In this document: positions 10,713-20,834 of the stretch, piece by piece
How the letters are laid out: each line of letters starts with the position of its first letter
How positions within the stretch are numbered: the stretch's first letter is position 1
From: Paramacrobiotus metropolitanus
Lineage: Eukaryota > Tardigrada > Eutardigrada > Parachela > Macrobiotidae
Assembly (NCBI RefSeq): GCF_019649055.1
Contig: NW_026570339.1
Coordinates: forward strand, 310,001-374,000
DNA: 64,000 nt
Direction of reading: 5' to 3'
The notes under the pieces: model-generated
What the model saw: only the letters and a program-made list of their open reading frames with translations
Database searches by the model: none
What the model was told of the DNA's origin: nothing
Made by a program: the position numbers and the translations under genes

Positions 10713-10915
10713 TCAGTATTTCGGCTCAATAATTTCGTAATTAACATTCGCATCAGCTCTCTTCGAAGGCGCCTCCGACCCGATGGCATACAGTTTTTCT
10801 CGCAACTTCTTGTTGGAAATATTCGGCAGCTTCAATGGGTTCATGCGCGTGCTGGCTGTGGGCAGGCGTTCTTGAATAATGTTCATCGGGAAATGGGGAA
10901 TTTCTGAGAAAAATC
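10713..10915 (-). CDS. Candidate C-terminal coding exon, unrecognised protein
   Basis: An open stretch following a good acceptor (ATAATTGCAG, exon from 10915) and running to a stop at 10713-10715. The encoded tail is hydrophilic and compositionally protein-like: residues include FPMNIIQERLPTAS, MNPLKLPNISNKKL and a closing YEIIEPKY. Third positions are GC-richer than the flanking DNA, and this contrast is the main support. Upstream exons on the minus strand could not be identified within the following 1 kb. I do not recognise the family. It could be the last exon of a gene with a long intron or a decayed relic. Confidence 0.4.
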
Positions 10916-11780
10916 CTGCAATTATTATACTTATTAATCCACTCATTAGTCAATAAAATAATCATTTTAACACTTAAAATCAATAATTTATTGCAGTTTG
11001 AAAATAACAAAAATGGACTACAAACAAATAGGACTTTTTCCACAAATTGCAATTCTCACACACGCGAAAAAAATTATCCACAATAAGCTGCGACAATAAT
11101 TAATTAAAAAATAAAACAACAGCAGTACGTAGTTAAGTACGCGTTGTAGTTACGTGTCCCATCAGTATAAATTTAGTATAAATAGTTCCCATCAGTATTT
11201 AGTATAAATAGTTTCCCAGTGCAAATAAACTATGCGCGTATTTCTGCTGTTTGCATATACTGATAATATTACCGTATTCACTATTCAAAGTACTTTTAAC
11301 GCTACGCACGCACCTGCACGGGATCATCCTGTTCTAATTTGTATTAATTTCCACATCTTTCGGAACATTTCTGCTTGATCCTAAGCCGTAGAAGGTTTCG
11401 ACAAGGCGGTTTCTCAGTGGAAAAGAGGTTTTTGACGATCAGAGAACCGACGCAAGTCGAGAGCTGGCAAACTACACGAACCGTTGGAACAGTAAAGGCT
11501 GAACTGCACGAAATTACAGCGTCAAGACAGCGCTCTTAACAAATTCCCAGAAGCAGTCGTTACAAGTTTGAAATGCACAAAAATGCCTTCGTGATTACAA
11601 CAATTAAGTAGAACATGAACAAAATAAAATCAAAGTAGAAGAAGAGCTGTTTATTGTTTAAAAGTTTGCAATAGCCAGAAGCCAACAATGTCAGTACTTA
11701 TAAGTCTTTGACAGTGATGTACTTACTTTTATTTTTCCTCACCAAAGCATTTACAGTAACTTAGAAGGCAATCACTCTTA
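10916..11780. other. AT-rich spacer, no gene seen
   Basis: AT-rich DNA, possibly an intron of the candidate gene ending at 10713. A tandem duplication of about 20 bp (CCCATCAGTATAAATTTAG and CCCATCAGTATTTAGTATA) occurs around 11158-11213. Confidence 0.45.
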
Positions 11781-12260
11781 TTAAGCATCAATCGAGAGGG
11801 GCGGCCTAATTACAGAGAAAATTTGATCTAAATTTGCTCCCAATGGCGCTGTCCCCATGATCGATGCCGCATTTCCTCGTTGAATTTCAATGCTGATCCG
11901 TTGGCGAAGGTATTCCGTGGCACGTTTTTCGCCAGTTTCTTGTTGTATGAGCTGTCCAAATTCCGTTATCGTGCGGGCAGCTTCCGGTCCGGGCGGCCCG
12001 AGCGTTTCAAAACCCAGAGGACGGAACCAGTACTCTTGGCCGATATCGCGATATTTCTCGATCTTGCCCTGTTCGGCCTGTGCTGCTGCTGCTCCCGCTC
12101 GTGCGGATGTCGCAATAATATGCGATATGGCCATTGTGTTGACGCAAGTAGCATCCCATGCCAGCATTCGTCCTCTATCCCATGGTGTCAAGGTAACTCC
12201 GTCTGGTCGCTTACTGTCTGTTGGAAAGATACCTTGCGGTTCCAGCACAGTGATGTGCAA
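11781..12260 (-). pseudogene. Retroelement C-terminal fragment (KRPDG...PW...WD type)
   Basis: A 159-codon frame with the pattern SKRPDGVTLTPWDRGRMLAW followed by DATCVNT, then RPLGFETLGPPGPEA, and finally ATEYLRQRISIEIQRGNAAS. This succession is one I associate with C-terminal regions of reverse-transcriptase-encoding elements in invertebrate genomes. KRPDG and WDAT resemble the paired acidic motifs of a PD-(D/E)XK nuclease fold, but that is my inference. No reverse transcriptase fingers or palm are present in the upstream sequence (12260-12400), so this is a truncated fragment rather than a working element. It is open throughout, which implies fairly recent insertion or some constraint. Confidence 0.5.
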
Positions 12261-12547
12261 TAAGTACAGTATGGTGCATCTAGAGCAACGGCAGTACCGC
12301 CTCCAAGCGCGGGAAAAGCGAACTACCCCGGCTGGCAGTTTCCAAATGGTCCAGCAAATTGTTTCAGTAAATTGTATTACAATTTACAATAATATTTCTT
12401 TAATTACCTGCATGATTAATTTTGTTGATGTAGTAGTAGTTTTCAACTTTGGATTTATAGAACAATGCTCATAAATTCCTTTCAAATAATATAATATAGA
12501 TATTATTATATGCAGTGACTGCAGCGCGTTGTGTCAGTTTAAAGCAG

Positions 12548-12645
12548 TTATGAATTATTATTATATTTTATTATAATGTAATAATAATTCATAATAGAGC
12601 TCCGCAATAATAAGTAATAATATTATTATTACTTATTATTACTAG
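12548..12645. repeat. Two adjacent AT-rich palindromes
   Basis: The first, about 12548-12594, pairs TTATGAATTATTATTA with TAATAATAATTCATAA. The second, about 12607-12643, pairs AATAATAAGTAATAAT with its complement. A weaker GAGCTC / AGGCTCT pair flanks the second. These would extrude as cruciforms. Confidence 0.65.
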
Positions 12646-12829
12646 GCTCTATTCGGACCGGATATACGACATTTTACGTACGTAATACAATATGTACATT
12701 GCATACATGTACATACTGCCGGTCAGTTATCATGGCTTCTGAATCAACAGGAATTTTGTAGCTGACATCGCTAGATTTTGTTCGCTACCTGAATTAAAAA
12801 TATCCAGATAAAGAAAACTTTATTTGTGG

Positions 12830-13140
12830 GCCAGAACTATGATTTTTTTGGGCCAGAATATTTCAGCACCACTCTGGGCAAGTTCTTCCCACGAAACTGA
12901 ACCAGATCTGGCCCACAATAGGTTGGCCCGGAAATGCCATTGTCCTGGAACAGAAAATGTTCCGGATAGGCCAGCATGTTTCGTGCCCCGAACGGGCTTG
13001 ATTTCGTTTCTAGAAATTGCACTGGGAATTGATACGGATTGTGGTGGTTTCGAGCAACCACAAGCTAAAAAAACTTGCTGGATGAGCGATGTTAATTCTG
13101 TCGCTCAGTTGTCGCTTCGCAGTTATAATAGCTTGGAACT
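12830..13140 (+). repeat. Interspersed repeat copy
   Basis: Carries CACTCTGGGCAAGTTCT (compare 10398-10414), then CCCGAACGGG, GGATTGTGGTGGTTTCGAGC and GCTGGATGAGCGATGTT, which recur in part near 10000-10080 (inverted), 15838-15900 and 4273-4300. GTGGTTTCGAGCAACCAC resembles a tRNA T-arm, so a tRNA-derived short interspersed element is possible, but no poly-A tail or clean boundary is seen. Confidence 0.4.
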
Positions 13141-13343
13141 GTGAAGTTTCACTGTTCATGCAGTGGAACTTCCTTCTTACAGTTAGTCACCGCGCGCAAA
13201 AATGCAATTTTTTCTGTTTTTCTTCCGTCTCTTTGTAAATCTTTTCACCGGAGCGCATGCTCGACCTATGAGCACGGCCGCTAACGCGACCGACCCAGTT
13301 CATCTTGGCGCTTATTATTCTTCTGCATGCAGTCTCCTGATTA

Positions 13344-13416
13344 TGGACATGCTTGCCGGTGTGACAAGAACCAGGAACCAGGAATTCCTGGTTCTTTGTC
13401 AAATTGGCAAGCATGT
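13344..13416. repeat. Inverted repeat around a GGAATTCC centre
   Basis: GGACATGCTTGCC and GACAAGAACCAGGA on the left pair with TCCTGGTTCTTTGTC and GGCAAGCATGTCC on the right, with small internal mismatches. A following GTCATGTTCGAACATGAC (13431-13448) is a second perfect palindrome. Confidence 0.75.
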
Positions 13417-13573
13417 CCATCACATTGGCTGTCATGTTCGAACATGACAACCACTTACTCCTCACTCTGACCCGTAAGCAGGAAAAGGACGGCGAAGTGG
13501 ACCGGGGACTTATAACAGTAAATCCAAAGTCGACCTCACTGTACTTTTCCTGCTTACACCGCCGCTGTTTCAA

Positions 13574-15026
13574 TTAGCCTTATTGCGGGTGTTTTGAGCA
13601 CCGTGGCTCTATCGAAATGTGTTCAACGATGGAGAAATCGTGACTGATGCTTGATCAGGTACAGCAATAAATTCTCATACGTTAAGATTAAGTGATATAA
13701 TAGCCAGGTGTATGCATGGAAAACACGGGTACGAGCGACCTTTCGTGGTCCGAACAGCATCACAGGCTTTCAGGGACTTGCATACGGTCATAAGCGAAAG
13801 CGGATCTTTCTTTTAATACGGTATATACTGTATTTGTACGCACTTTGCATGTTACAATTTGTATGCCCACAGAGTAAAATGCAACGTTTGAATATACAAC
13901 GGTTAAATTGTTGTCACACGTCCTGACAAAAACGCTCCCACCAATCACGAACATACGCATCATCCGGTTTGCCATCCTTTTGCGCAGGTTAACAGCGAGA
14001 ACAGTTTCTGACAAAACCGTTAAAATCATCCAAAGACGTAAGTAAAATTCGGTTCACGCTCAGCGATACCAGTTTATAGCAGTTTACCATTTAATCATCC
14101 AGTTTATTCGCTGAATGTTTTATTTATTATTGAAATGTGTTTCCAGTAACGCGATAACAGTATTATATTAAGGGTCAGTTACTTTTAAACAAAACAATAT
14201 TTTCCACGGTACCAACAGAAGCGGCATTTCCTCTTCGTTGAACTGTAAAATAATTTAACGGTGATCAAAAGCAGTTATTTCTCGAACAGGCCGGTAATGC
14301 TGAATAATACTGTTCGCCGGCAGTCATTACGTAGAATATAAGGTCACGGAAAGGGACATTTTCGACTTTGCTACACTATATACATATCTGATATTATTGG
14401 TATATTTTACCGCTTTCTTTTTGCCTTCGTTAATGTGAGCTCATACGGAACGATCTACCGCGCGCGGCTTGTAAAGTGCTGACGAATACGCATATAAAAT
14501 TTACATATATAATAATTATGATAACTGCAGATGTCAGTCACGTACACGTGACGTATAATATCCGTCTGATACACATGTATATGCTACGTAGCATATACAT
14601 GTGTATCAGACGGATACTAAATAGTTTTCTTGTGCAGTTGGCGGTTAGCCATCCTATTTCAGTGGCAAATCTGTGATCAAAAGCGACGAAATGATAACTC
14701 TGCATCCTTCGTAATCAACGATCGATCTAGCTCGATACCAGTTCTAATTCAGATATATAATAGAATTGTTCTGCTGTGGCATGTATCTAAACGCAATGAC
14801 TATGCGATACATAAATGATAAAACAATAAAGATAAATGTTTCGCTTTATAGTGTTTCTGGCAAGCTGTCGTTCGTGTGGATTAGGATGTTGTATACTCCT
14901 TAAATCGGTAGGTACTCTTTGCTAGACAGTAAATAAATAATGCAACACTTTGCAGACCGACTGACCGATTTTCCCGTTCTTTACATTTATTAGTATATAT
15001 TTCGATGGCATATTTTTGTATTAATT
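13574..15026. other. Spacer, no gene seen
   Basis: AT-rich with only short unrelated frames. It contains the 58-bp perfect palindrome at 14559-14616, listed separately. Confidence 0.5.
14559..14616. repeat. 58-bp perfect palindrome
   Basis: Each 29-nt half (TATCCGTCTGATACACATGT then ATATGCTAC) is the exact reverse complement of the other, with no spacer at the centre (CTAC|GTAG). A perfect spacer-free palindrome of this length is unlikely by chance and tends to be unstable, so it is probably young or maintained. Confidence 0.9.
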
Positions 15027-15080
15027 TTATGACAGCTTCACCCTTACAAACCCGGCCCGCTTGTTGGATGGCTGCATCAT

Positions 15081-15803
15081 GCATTTTGAGCAGCGGAGCG
15101 CAAACTTCTCCTCGTAGCAGCGGCCGCAGTAGATCTCATTGTCCTTGGGCACGAAGGAGCCCGTGCCGATGGCGTGCTTGCAGGAGACGCAGACGAAGCA
15201 CTTCTCGTGCCACTGACGCCCCTTGTACTCCAGCTTCTTCGTGCCGGCCTGCATAGACAGTTAAAACGTGCAACAATATAGCCGCACTTTTTGCAAAGGT
15301 CACCCATTAAATACACCTGGAATATCTCGCCGCAGCCGTCGCACTTCTGGCCGAAGGAGGTCTCGTAGCAGTTGCCGCAGTGACTGCTTCTCTACGCCGG
15401 CACGCGTTCATTCGCAGTCACTATTGCCTATTGGTGATTCTCTACAGAGATACGGTTAGTTCGTTCGCCAATAAATTCTTTAATTGTGTTACTATTAATA
15501 ATTTCTACTCCTTCATATATATCTGGATGCTTTTCCAGCAGCTCACAATATTAATGTCAGCATACAGCGTAAATTAAAACTATTTTGGCAGCACGCAGTG
15601 ATGCATGTGCATGTGATAGATGATACCGGTAAGTTGCTATGAATTATGATTACTGTAGTTAAATATATTGTATGACGTCAGTGAGCAGCACTACTCTAGT
15701 TACAGATAGCTGTGCCTTAGAAATGGAAAATTAGTACCGACCTTGAAGTAGACCTCGTGGCCCATGCGCGGGCACTTGCAGTTGGCGCAGAACTCTTCCA
15801 CTC
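15081..15803 (-). pseudogene. Decayed partial copy of the Limpet-like gene
   Basis: Three separated blocks follow the intact gene in order on the minus strand. 15740-15803 matches the first coding exon (the CPRMGHEVY part of the PET domain, donor region included). 15317-15380 matches the end of exon 5. 15081-15252 matches exon 6 nearly completely. The small intron between the last two (15253-15316) also aligns, so this is a genomic duplicate. The GC donor of exon 6 is lost: the copy reads KCMMQPSN in place of a splice site. Exons 2 to 4 are missing. Not functional as a PET-LIM protein. Confidence 0.85.
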
Positions 15804-15834
15804 AGTAAAACATGTCAAAAATTAGAAAGTTCCA

Positions 15835-15925
15835 GACAGATTGTGGTGGTCCAAAAAAACAACCAATGAGCGACGTTTTGTCGCTTAGTCATGCAACATC
15901 GCTCAGTCTGGCTCCGTTAAAAGGA
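15835..15925 (+). repeat. Interspersed repeat fragment
   Basis: AGATTGTGGTGGTCC, an A-run and ATGAGCGACGTT...TCGCTTAGT resemble the element at 12830-13140. Truncated and diverged. Confidence 0.35.
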
Positions 15926-16090
15926 GCTCTCACTCGTGCACTTCCTCGCAGTCATTTAATTTCATTTTTCTCATTGATTAGCTGTTCATTTTTAAGATGC
16001 AAAAATTTTTGACCACTCTTTTGGCTTTTACGCTATTAAATTTTATGTTTCCCTTAGCAATGGGTCCTCCAGTTTTGACGGCCTGACAAC

Positions 16091-16267
16091 AATGTCCGTG
16101 CCGATTAACAGTGGTCCGCTGCCGCCGTATCTGCAGTACTGTACACCAACAGAGCACGATGCGCTCGTCATCTGTTTCCTGCAAAGTGTCTTAAAAAACC
16201 AGGAGGAGAACCGACAAAAGCAGGAGGACTGGAGGACAGCTACAAAATATCATTCGGCTTTAATGTA
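16091..16267 (+). CDS. Candidate small coding exon
   Basis: A 58-codon open stretch from an ATG, encoding MSVPINSGPLPPYLQYCTPT and then a charged helical tail rich in Q, E and K (NQEENRQKQEDW). Codon use looks protein-like, but the end runs directly into the left arm of the inverted repeat at 16237-16318. The coding sequence may therefore be interrupted by that structure or partly an illusion. No family is recognised. Confidence 0.25.
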
Positions 16268-16318
16268 GCTTCACAATGGAGCTACATTAAAGCCGAATGA
16301 TAGTTTGTAGCTGTGCGC
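16237..16318. repeat. Inverted repeat with 36-nt arms
   Basis: CATTCGGCTTTAATGTAGCT and its complement AGCTACATTAAAGCCGAATG lie around an 8-9-nt loop. Pairing extends to ACAGCTACAAA / TTTGTAGCTGT with one or two mismatches. A second pair, GGATTTGGGTTTGGC (16359-16373) and GCCAAACCCAAATCC (16417-16431), follows within 100 bp. Confidence 0.85.
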
Positions 16319-16322
16319 TTCA

Positions 16323-16553
16323 ATGGAGCGCTCCAATGGAGCGGTGTTTGGCTTGTCTGGATTTGGGTTTGGCATCTTGGGTACCTTGGCGTATTACCGC
16401 CACGGTTTCCACTACGCCAAACCCAAATCCGGCATCATCGAAAGGTGCAGAAGCCGCCGGCAACAGACGGTAAAGAAAACGGTTTTGTACATTACTTGTT
16501 TGTTTTCGACATGTACTAATTTTTCCTCTTTCCACAGGCTACCAGACTACTAA
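16323..16553 (+). CDS. Candidate small membrane-protein ORF
   Basis: A 76-codon frame starting MERSNGAVFGLSGFGFGILG with one hydrophobic, glycine-rich segment (residues 8-22), followed by basic and aromatic residues (YYRHGFHYAKPKSGIIERC). A possible donor (ACGGTAAAG) lies near 16468 and an acceptor (TTCCACAG) near 16538, so the true product may be spliced. The glycine-rich repeat also creates the second local inverted repeat, which weakens the coding case. Unrecognised. Confidence 0.25.
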   Translation: MERSNGAVFGLSGFGFGILGTLAYYRHGFHYAKPKSGIIERCRSRRQQTVKKTVLYITCLFSTCTNFSSFHRLPDY

Positions 16554-17501
16554 TCATCACTGGATTCCCCCAGGACCCGCACTTCGGTTTGGACGGATGA
16601 AAGACTGGATGCGAAATTCTAGATGCAAACAGCCAGTCTTACAAATCATGACGATTTATCTTTATATGACTTTGCTTTACCGCATTTAATTAAAATAGAT
16701 TACGCCTCTGAAAATCAAAAGTTTTTACAAGGCCGGGAAAATGCGGAAGGTGGAAACATTTACTGTAACACACTGCAAATCCGACATGTTCACATTTTGA
16801 TTTAAATTTTGAAAACGAATTTTGCAGTTATTCTAGCCAACATCTTCTCCTAGACCTTTCGCCATTTCTCCTTATCCCATGGCTTAAAAAATCGGTAAAT
16901 TCATGTAGTTCGGTTCAAAGATTTGCCCTTTTCGTTAGTAATTTCATAGCATATACACTTATACAGTCCGTAAATTTTTCCGTAGAATACGGAATAGTAA
17001 TACGGTATCTACATTCGAGATCTCTATTATTACAAAAAAAGGGATACACGAACCCAGCTTTCCCGTACAGAATCAGCAAAAACCGTTTCCATTATCTGAG
17101 CACAGTCCAGAGCACACAGTCCGCTAGGTGAACGAGTGACCGAACTACCGTTACTGTCCAGAGCACACAGCCCGCTTGGTGATGGAATGACCGAACTACC
17201 ATCAGCATCTATTGCAAGCGTTCTTTACGTTGAAATTTTCTACTTCGTAGACTCAGAGTCGGGATGGAAAATTTAACAAAGATTCCCTTCTGAGTCGAAG
17301 TGAATGCATATGAGTGCACAAAAGCCGTAAATTCACTTATTATCCTATATACGTTTTAGAGCTACTTTCGGACCGTTTTGTTTTGCTGAAGGAAGTAAGA
17401 TGTTAACTAAACAGCTGATCGAAATCATTTGAATAAACCGGCCGTAGACTGGGGACCACAAGAAACGCGGAGGCGAAGCCGAGGCTGTTTCTTGTATATA
17501 C

Positions 17502-17553
<52 letters not shown>

Positions 17554-17650
17554 TGTATGCAGAATAGTGGACATGATAAACTGATAAGGCGTGTACCATA
17601 CTAAGACAGTTACTGTTACGAATGCCGGTACAATATTATACACGTAAAAC
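16554..17650. other. Spacer with a TA microsatellite
   Basis: No gene. Two near-identical 40-bp blocks (GTCCAGAGCACACAGTCCGC and GTCCAGAGCACACAGCCCGC) lie at about 17105 and 17157. A (TA)n tract of about 42 bp runs from 17510 to 17551. The 3' flank of the Ig-like minus gene lies at the end. Confidence 0.55.
17510..17551. repeat. (TA)n microsatellite
   Basis: About 21 uninterrupted TA dinucleotides, preceded by related ACATATACATA. It explains the YIYIYI and ICICIY runs in spurious frames here. Confidence 0.95.
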
Positions 17651-18445
17651 TTAAACGAAAGAAAGTGTGGCATCTTGGGAGAACCAGTCCTGGCTGGTGG
17701 GGTCAGCCCTCGCCCAGCACTCCACGCGACCGCCTGCATGCTGTGCGCCCCGGTGGACCGTCAGAGTGAGATCAGACTGGCAGTAGCGGCTACCGGTGCC
17801 GGCTGGCTGGACGTTGATGGCACTGCTGTTAGCCGCAAGCGTGCGCTCTTCATTCATTTGGCAGCCGGTGATACTGCGCAGATAATGGTCCTGCGGCATC
17901 GCTTCACTCATCAGTGTACCGGCATACATCCAAGTAAAATGCTGCTGTGGCTCGGCACTACAGGCAAACTGCAGGGAGCATGTAAAGGTCACGGGCGTGA
18001 AGCGGGGCACGGTAAGGGACGGCAGGGGCTGCCGGAAGACCTCGCCGACCGCTCGGGGCTGCGGTAGCAAGAGGTACTCTTTCTGCAAGCACCACGCATC
18101 GCCACAGCGCTGCAGACACTCGATCCGGCCCGTAGCTGCGTAGGAGATATTGCGAAGGAGGAGGAATACGAGGTCACTGCTGCGGGCGTGAGAGTAGTGC
18201 AGTGGACCGATGGAGGTCGCGCTCTGCTTGGGATCCACCAAGTGGTCGTTGTGTTTCCACACGTAGTCGGTATCCGCGGACATGCCCAGCACACAGGGCA
18301 GGCTGCTGGTATCGCCGATAAATGGCCGCTGGACAGAAGCATGGGGGTCGGCCGCTACCGGAGTTAACTGCGGTAGTTTGATCCTGTGACGCGTACGGTT
18401 TCTTACGGCAGACACGAATGCGCGCAGCACTGAAATCAACAACAT
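17651..18445 (-). CDS. Secreted two-Ig-domain protein, intact paralogue
   Basis: Read from the ATG at 18443-18445 this gives 264 residues with a short hydrophobic leader (MLLISVLRAFVSA). It has two Ig-like domains: SSLPCVL with GRIECLQRC, then FTCSLQFACSA with GRVECWARADP. NIS and NSS sequons fit secretion. A better model may be spliced: an acceptor GATTTCAG lies at 18430, with the exon starting TG in phase 1, exactly as in the plus-strand paralogue at 6275. A possible signal exon at 18991-19081 (MDARRIALLLLLSC, ending in phase 1 at GTATGA) would join it. The ending ECW.(R/K)ADP...W..Q(D/A)A.LSF is shared with the 6060 gene, so the two form a family. Function unknown; cell-surface recognition or matrix binding are possibilities. 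Confidence 0.7.
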   Translation of the reverse strand: MLLISVLRAFVSAVRNRTRHRIKLPQLTPVAADPHASVQRPFIGDTSSLPCVLGMSADTDYVWKHNDHLVDPKQSATSIGPLHYSHARSSDLVFLLLRNISYAATGRIECLQRCGDAWCLQKEYLLLPQPRAVGEVFRQPLPSLTVPRFTPVTFTCSLQFACSAEPQQHFTWMYAGTLMSEAMPQDHYLRSITGCQMNEERTLAANSSAINVQPAGTGSRYCQSDLTLTVHRGAQHAGGRVECWARADPTSQDWFSQDATLSFV

Positions 18446-18485
18446 TAATAAAAAGCAATTCCGTAAATAACCAAACAAACAACAA

Positions 18486-20834
18486 TTAAAGTCACATAAT
18501 TACTTTCACCTACACACCATCTCTGGTTATTATATATATGAATACTAACAATCGACAATTTATCTGTGCCAGGATTTCGGCCCCTTTCCTTCCCGGCAAA
18601 TGATCTCAGCTTCTACTCGTCCAAATTAATTAATTTAAAATGCAACAGAAGCCTCTCAATTTTTATATAATTATGCCAGTAACATTTACCTCTTGACCTT
18701 TAGCTAATTTTATTTTTTTGAGATCCAGTGGTCAGTCATCAGCTTATTACCATGGACGCCATAAGAAAACAGAATAGAACAGCGATAGAATAAACAAGGA
18801 TCTAACTGCGCAACAAAATATCCCAGCTCCGCACTTTTCGCACGACCTACTGGATTCTTTATGTTAACATTTTAAATGCGAGTCTGGTGTCAACTGCAGT
18901 CTGCCACTACGTAGTGCTACCAACCAGTAACGTTTCCGCATTTTTCCAGCTCTTTAAGGAGAATTTCTGCTTGTGCTACAATGTTCATACGCCCAGTACT
19001 CGGTTTGGAAGGGCAAGTTTCGTTAAGAATAATATGATCACAAGACAGAAGCAGCAGTAGTGCTATGCGTCTCGCGTCCATACTGGCTTTTTTTTCGATG
19101 GAAAACTGCAAAACACAGATGTGCAACAACATGTCCACCCTGTACAGATACGTGTGACGCATAAACGCAACAATTTTAAGGTCATTACGAAAGACCTCAT
19201 GATGCGACGAAGTGTGATCTTAACAAGAAGAACAATTCCACAAAGTATAACATTTATATAGCAACACAAATAACATAGTTCCAAAGAGAATATCAGAATT
19301 ACGAGTACATCATGTAATGCGACCAGTTATTATCGTCTTCGGTGTCGGTGACGAAACGCTAAAACTACTGATACCGCGGGCGTCAGGCACCGTAGTCATG
19401 CGGGTAATTTTTTAACCTACCTTGAGCAGGAATCAAAGATAGATCAAGGGGAGTTGCTTCAACGATATGGATGTTTTTAAGTCAGCTGATTTATTTTTAG
19501 CAAGTATATAATAATTATAATATCTGGCAAGCTTCATAGAACTGCTTTCACGTTACTAAGGTGACTGCGCATTAAATAATATGGTAATTATTAAATCTTC
19601 TAAAAACGAGACGTTTTTATGGGTTACACAAATAAACAGTGGTTAAATGCTAAATCACGCAGTACATTATTATTTTCAGCACATCTACACTTCATTCAGC
19701 CTCCTCCCGAAGCAAAAGGTTTAAAAAGTGGTTATATAACAACATCGTATACGCGACGAGCAAAACTGCGTACTAAAATTATATTAAGTACTAATATATA
19801 TTATACAATAGTACTACTCAGTACTCACGTACCCAGCACCGTACTAGTATCGCATACGTTCCATATCGATTACTAATTAGCACCGGCTGTTAAAACCGAC
19901 AAAATGTAGTAAGTACTGTGGTGTTAACATAATGTTTCAGACAGCAAATGGGGTTACTGCGGCTTTTAATTTGCGGGTGAAGCTCTGAAGTTCATCCAGA
20001 TATGGTTCGCTACATTTCTGATTTAGGGATGTATCCACATCAATAAGCCGATAAAGTCTTGATATCATCAGCAGGTGATTGTGGGAAATGCGCTAGTTTA
20101 AAATGGGTAAGAACAACATACTTACATATCTAGGATCATCGGAGCATATTGAACACAGTTTTTTTTTTGTGAACGTGCAGCCACTTGATGGAAAAAAAGC
20201 AGTGTGCTTTCCAAATGTGAGCCACTTTGACAACTTCGTAAGGCAAAGGCTTCTATAATCATGACGATAATAACTTTAAGGCAAATAAGTCTGCCAAGGA
20301 GCTTTTCTCTGTTTGGTTCGGTACGTTTCCTTTATTCTAATGCACAATTGCAAGTAAGTAAATGCACGCTGATTACTGGATGCAGATTCAATCTACACAA
20401 TATTAAGGCGCCTGTGTAAATCTGTAGCTAGGCAAGCAAGTATCATAATAATATCTATTTAACAGAGACCGCGCTCAAGGCGGACATAATAAAAAACGCA
20501 GATAGGCTAATTAAATATTGATGCAGAACAGGTTAGTACGAATAGTTTTGGCACATTGTAGTTTGAAGAGGTTCAGATTAGGATATTGTCTATATATGTA
20601 TCCATCGAGTGCATAAGTATATCCAGCGGGAGCAGGCGCATGCGCCCCAAGGTGACGCGTTGATTGCCTTTACGGATGGCGGGACTAGAGTGTGATTAAT
20701 GCTGCAGCGGCGGCCAGTGTGTTGCCGGTAGTATGACGATTGCACGGCCGCAGGAGTCGGGTTAAAGATATAATAATGACATCATTCCTTCCGGTGCCGG
20801 TTACATTCCGGTGGAGCGATGGACGCGGACCGGC
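18486..20834. other. Spacer, includes 3' flank of the Limpet gene
   Basis: Apart from the possible signal exon at 18991-19081 (minus) no gene is visible. From 20360 on, the DNA is the 3' flank or UTR of the LIM gene and is the source of the related segments near 3.7 and 8-9.7 kb. Confidence 0.5.

Noticed and set aside
17345-17739. Frames with long Tyr/Ile runs
   Set aside because: Translation of the (TA)n microsatellite.
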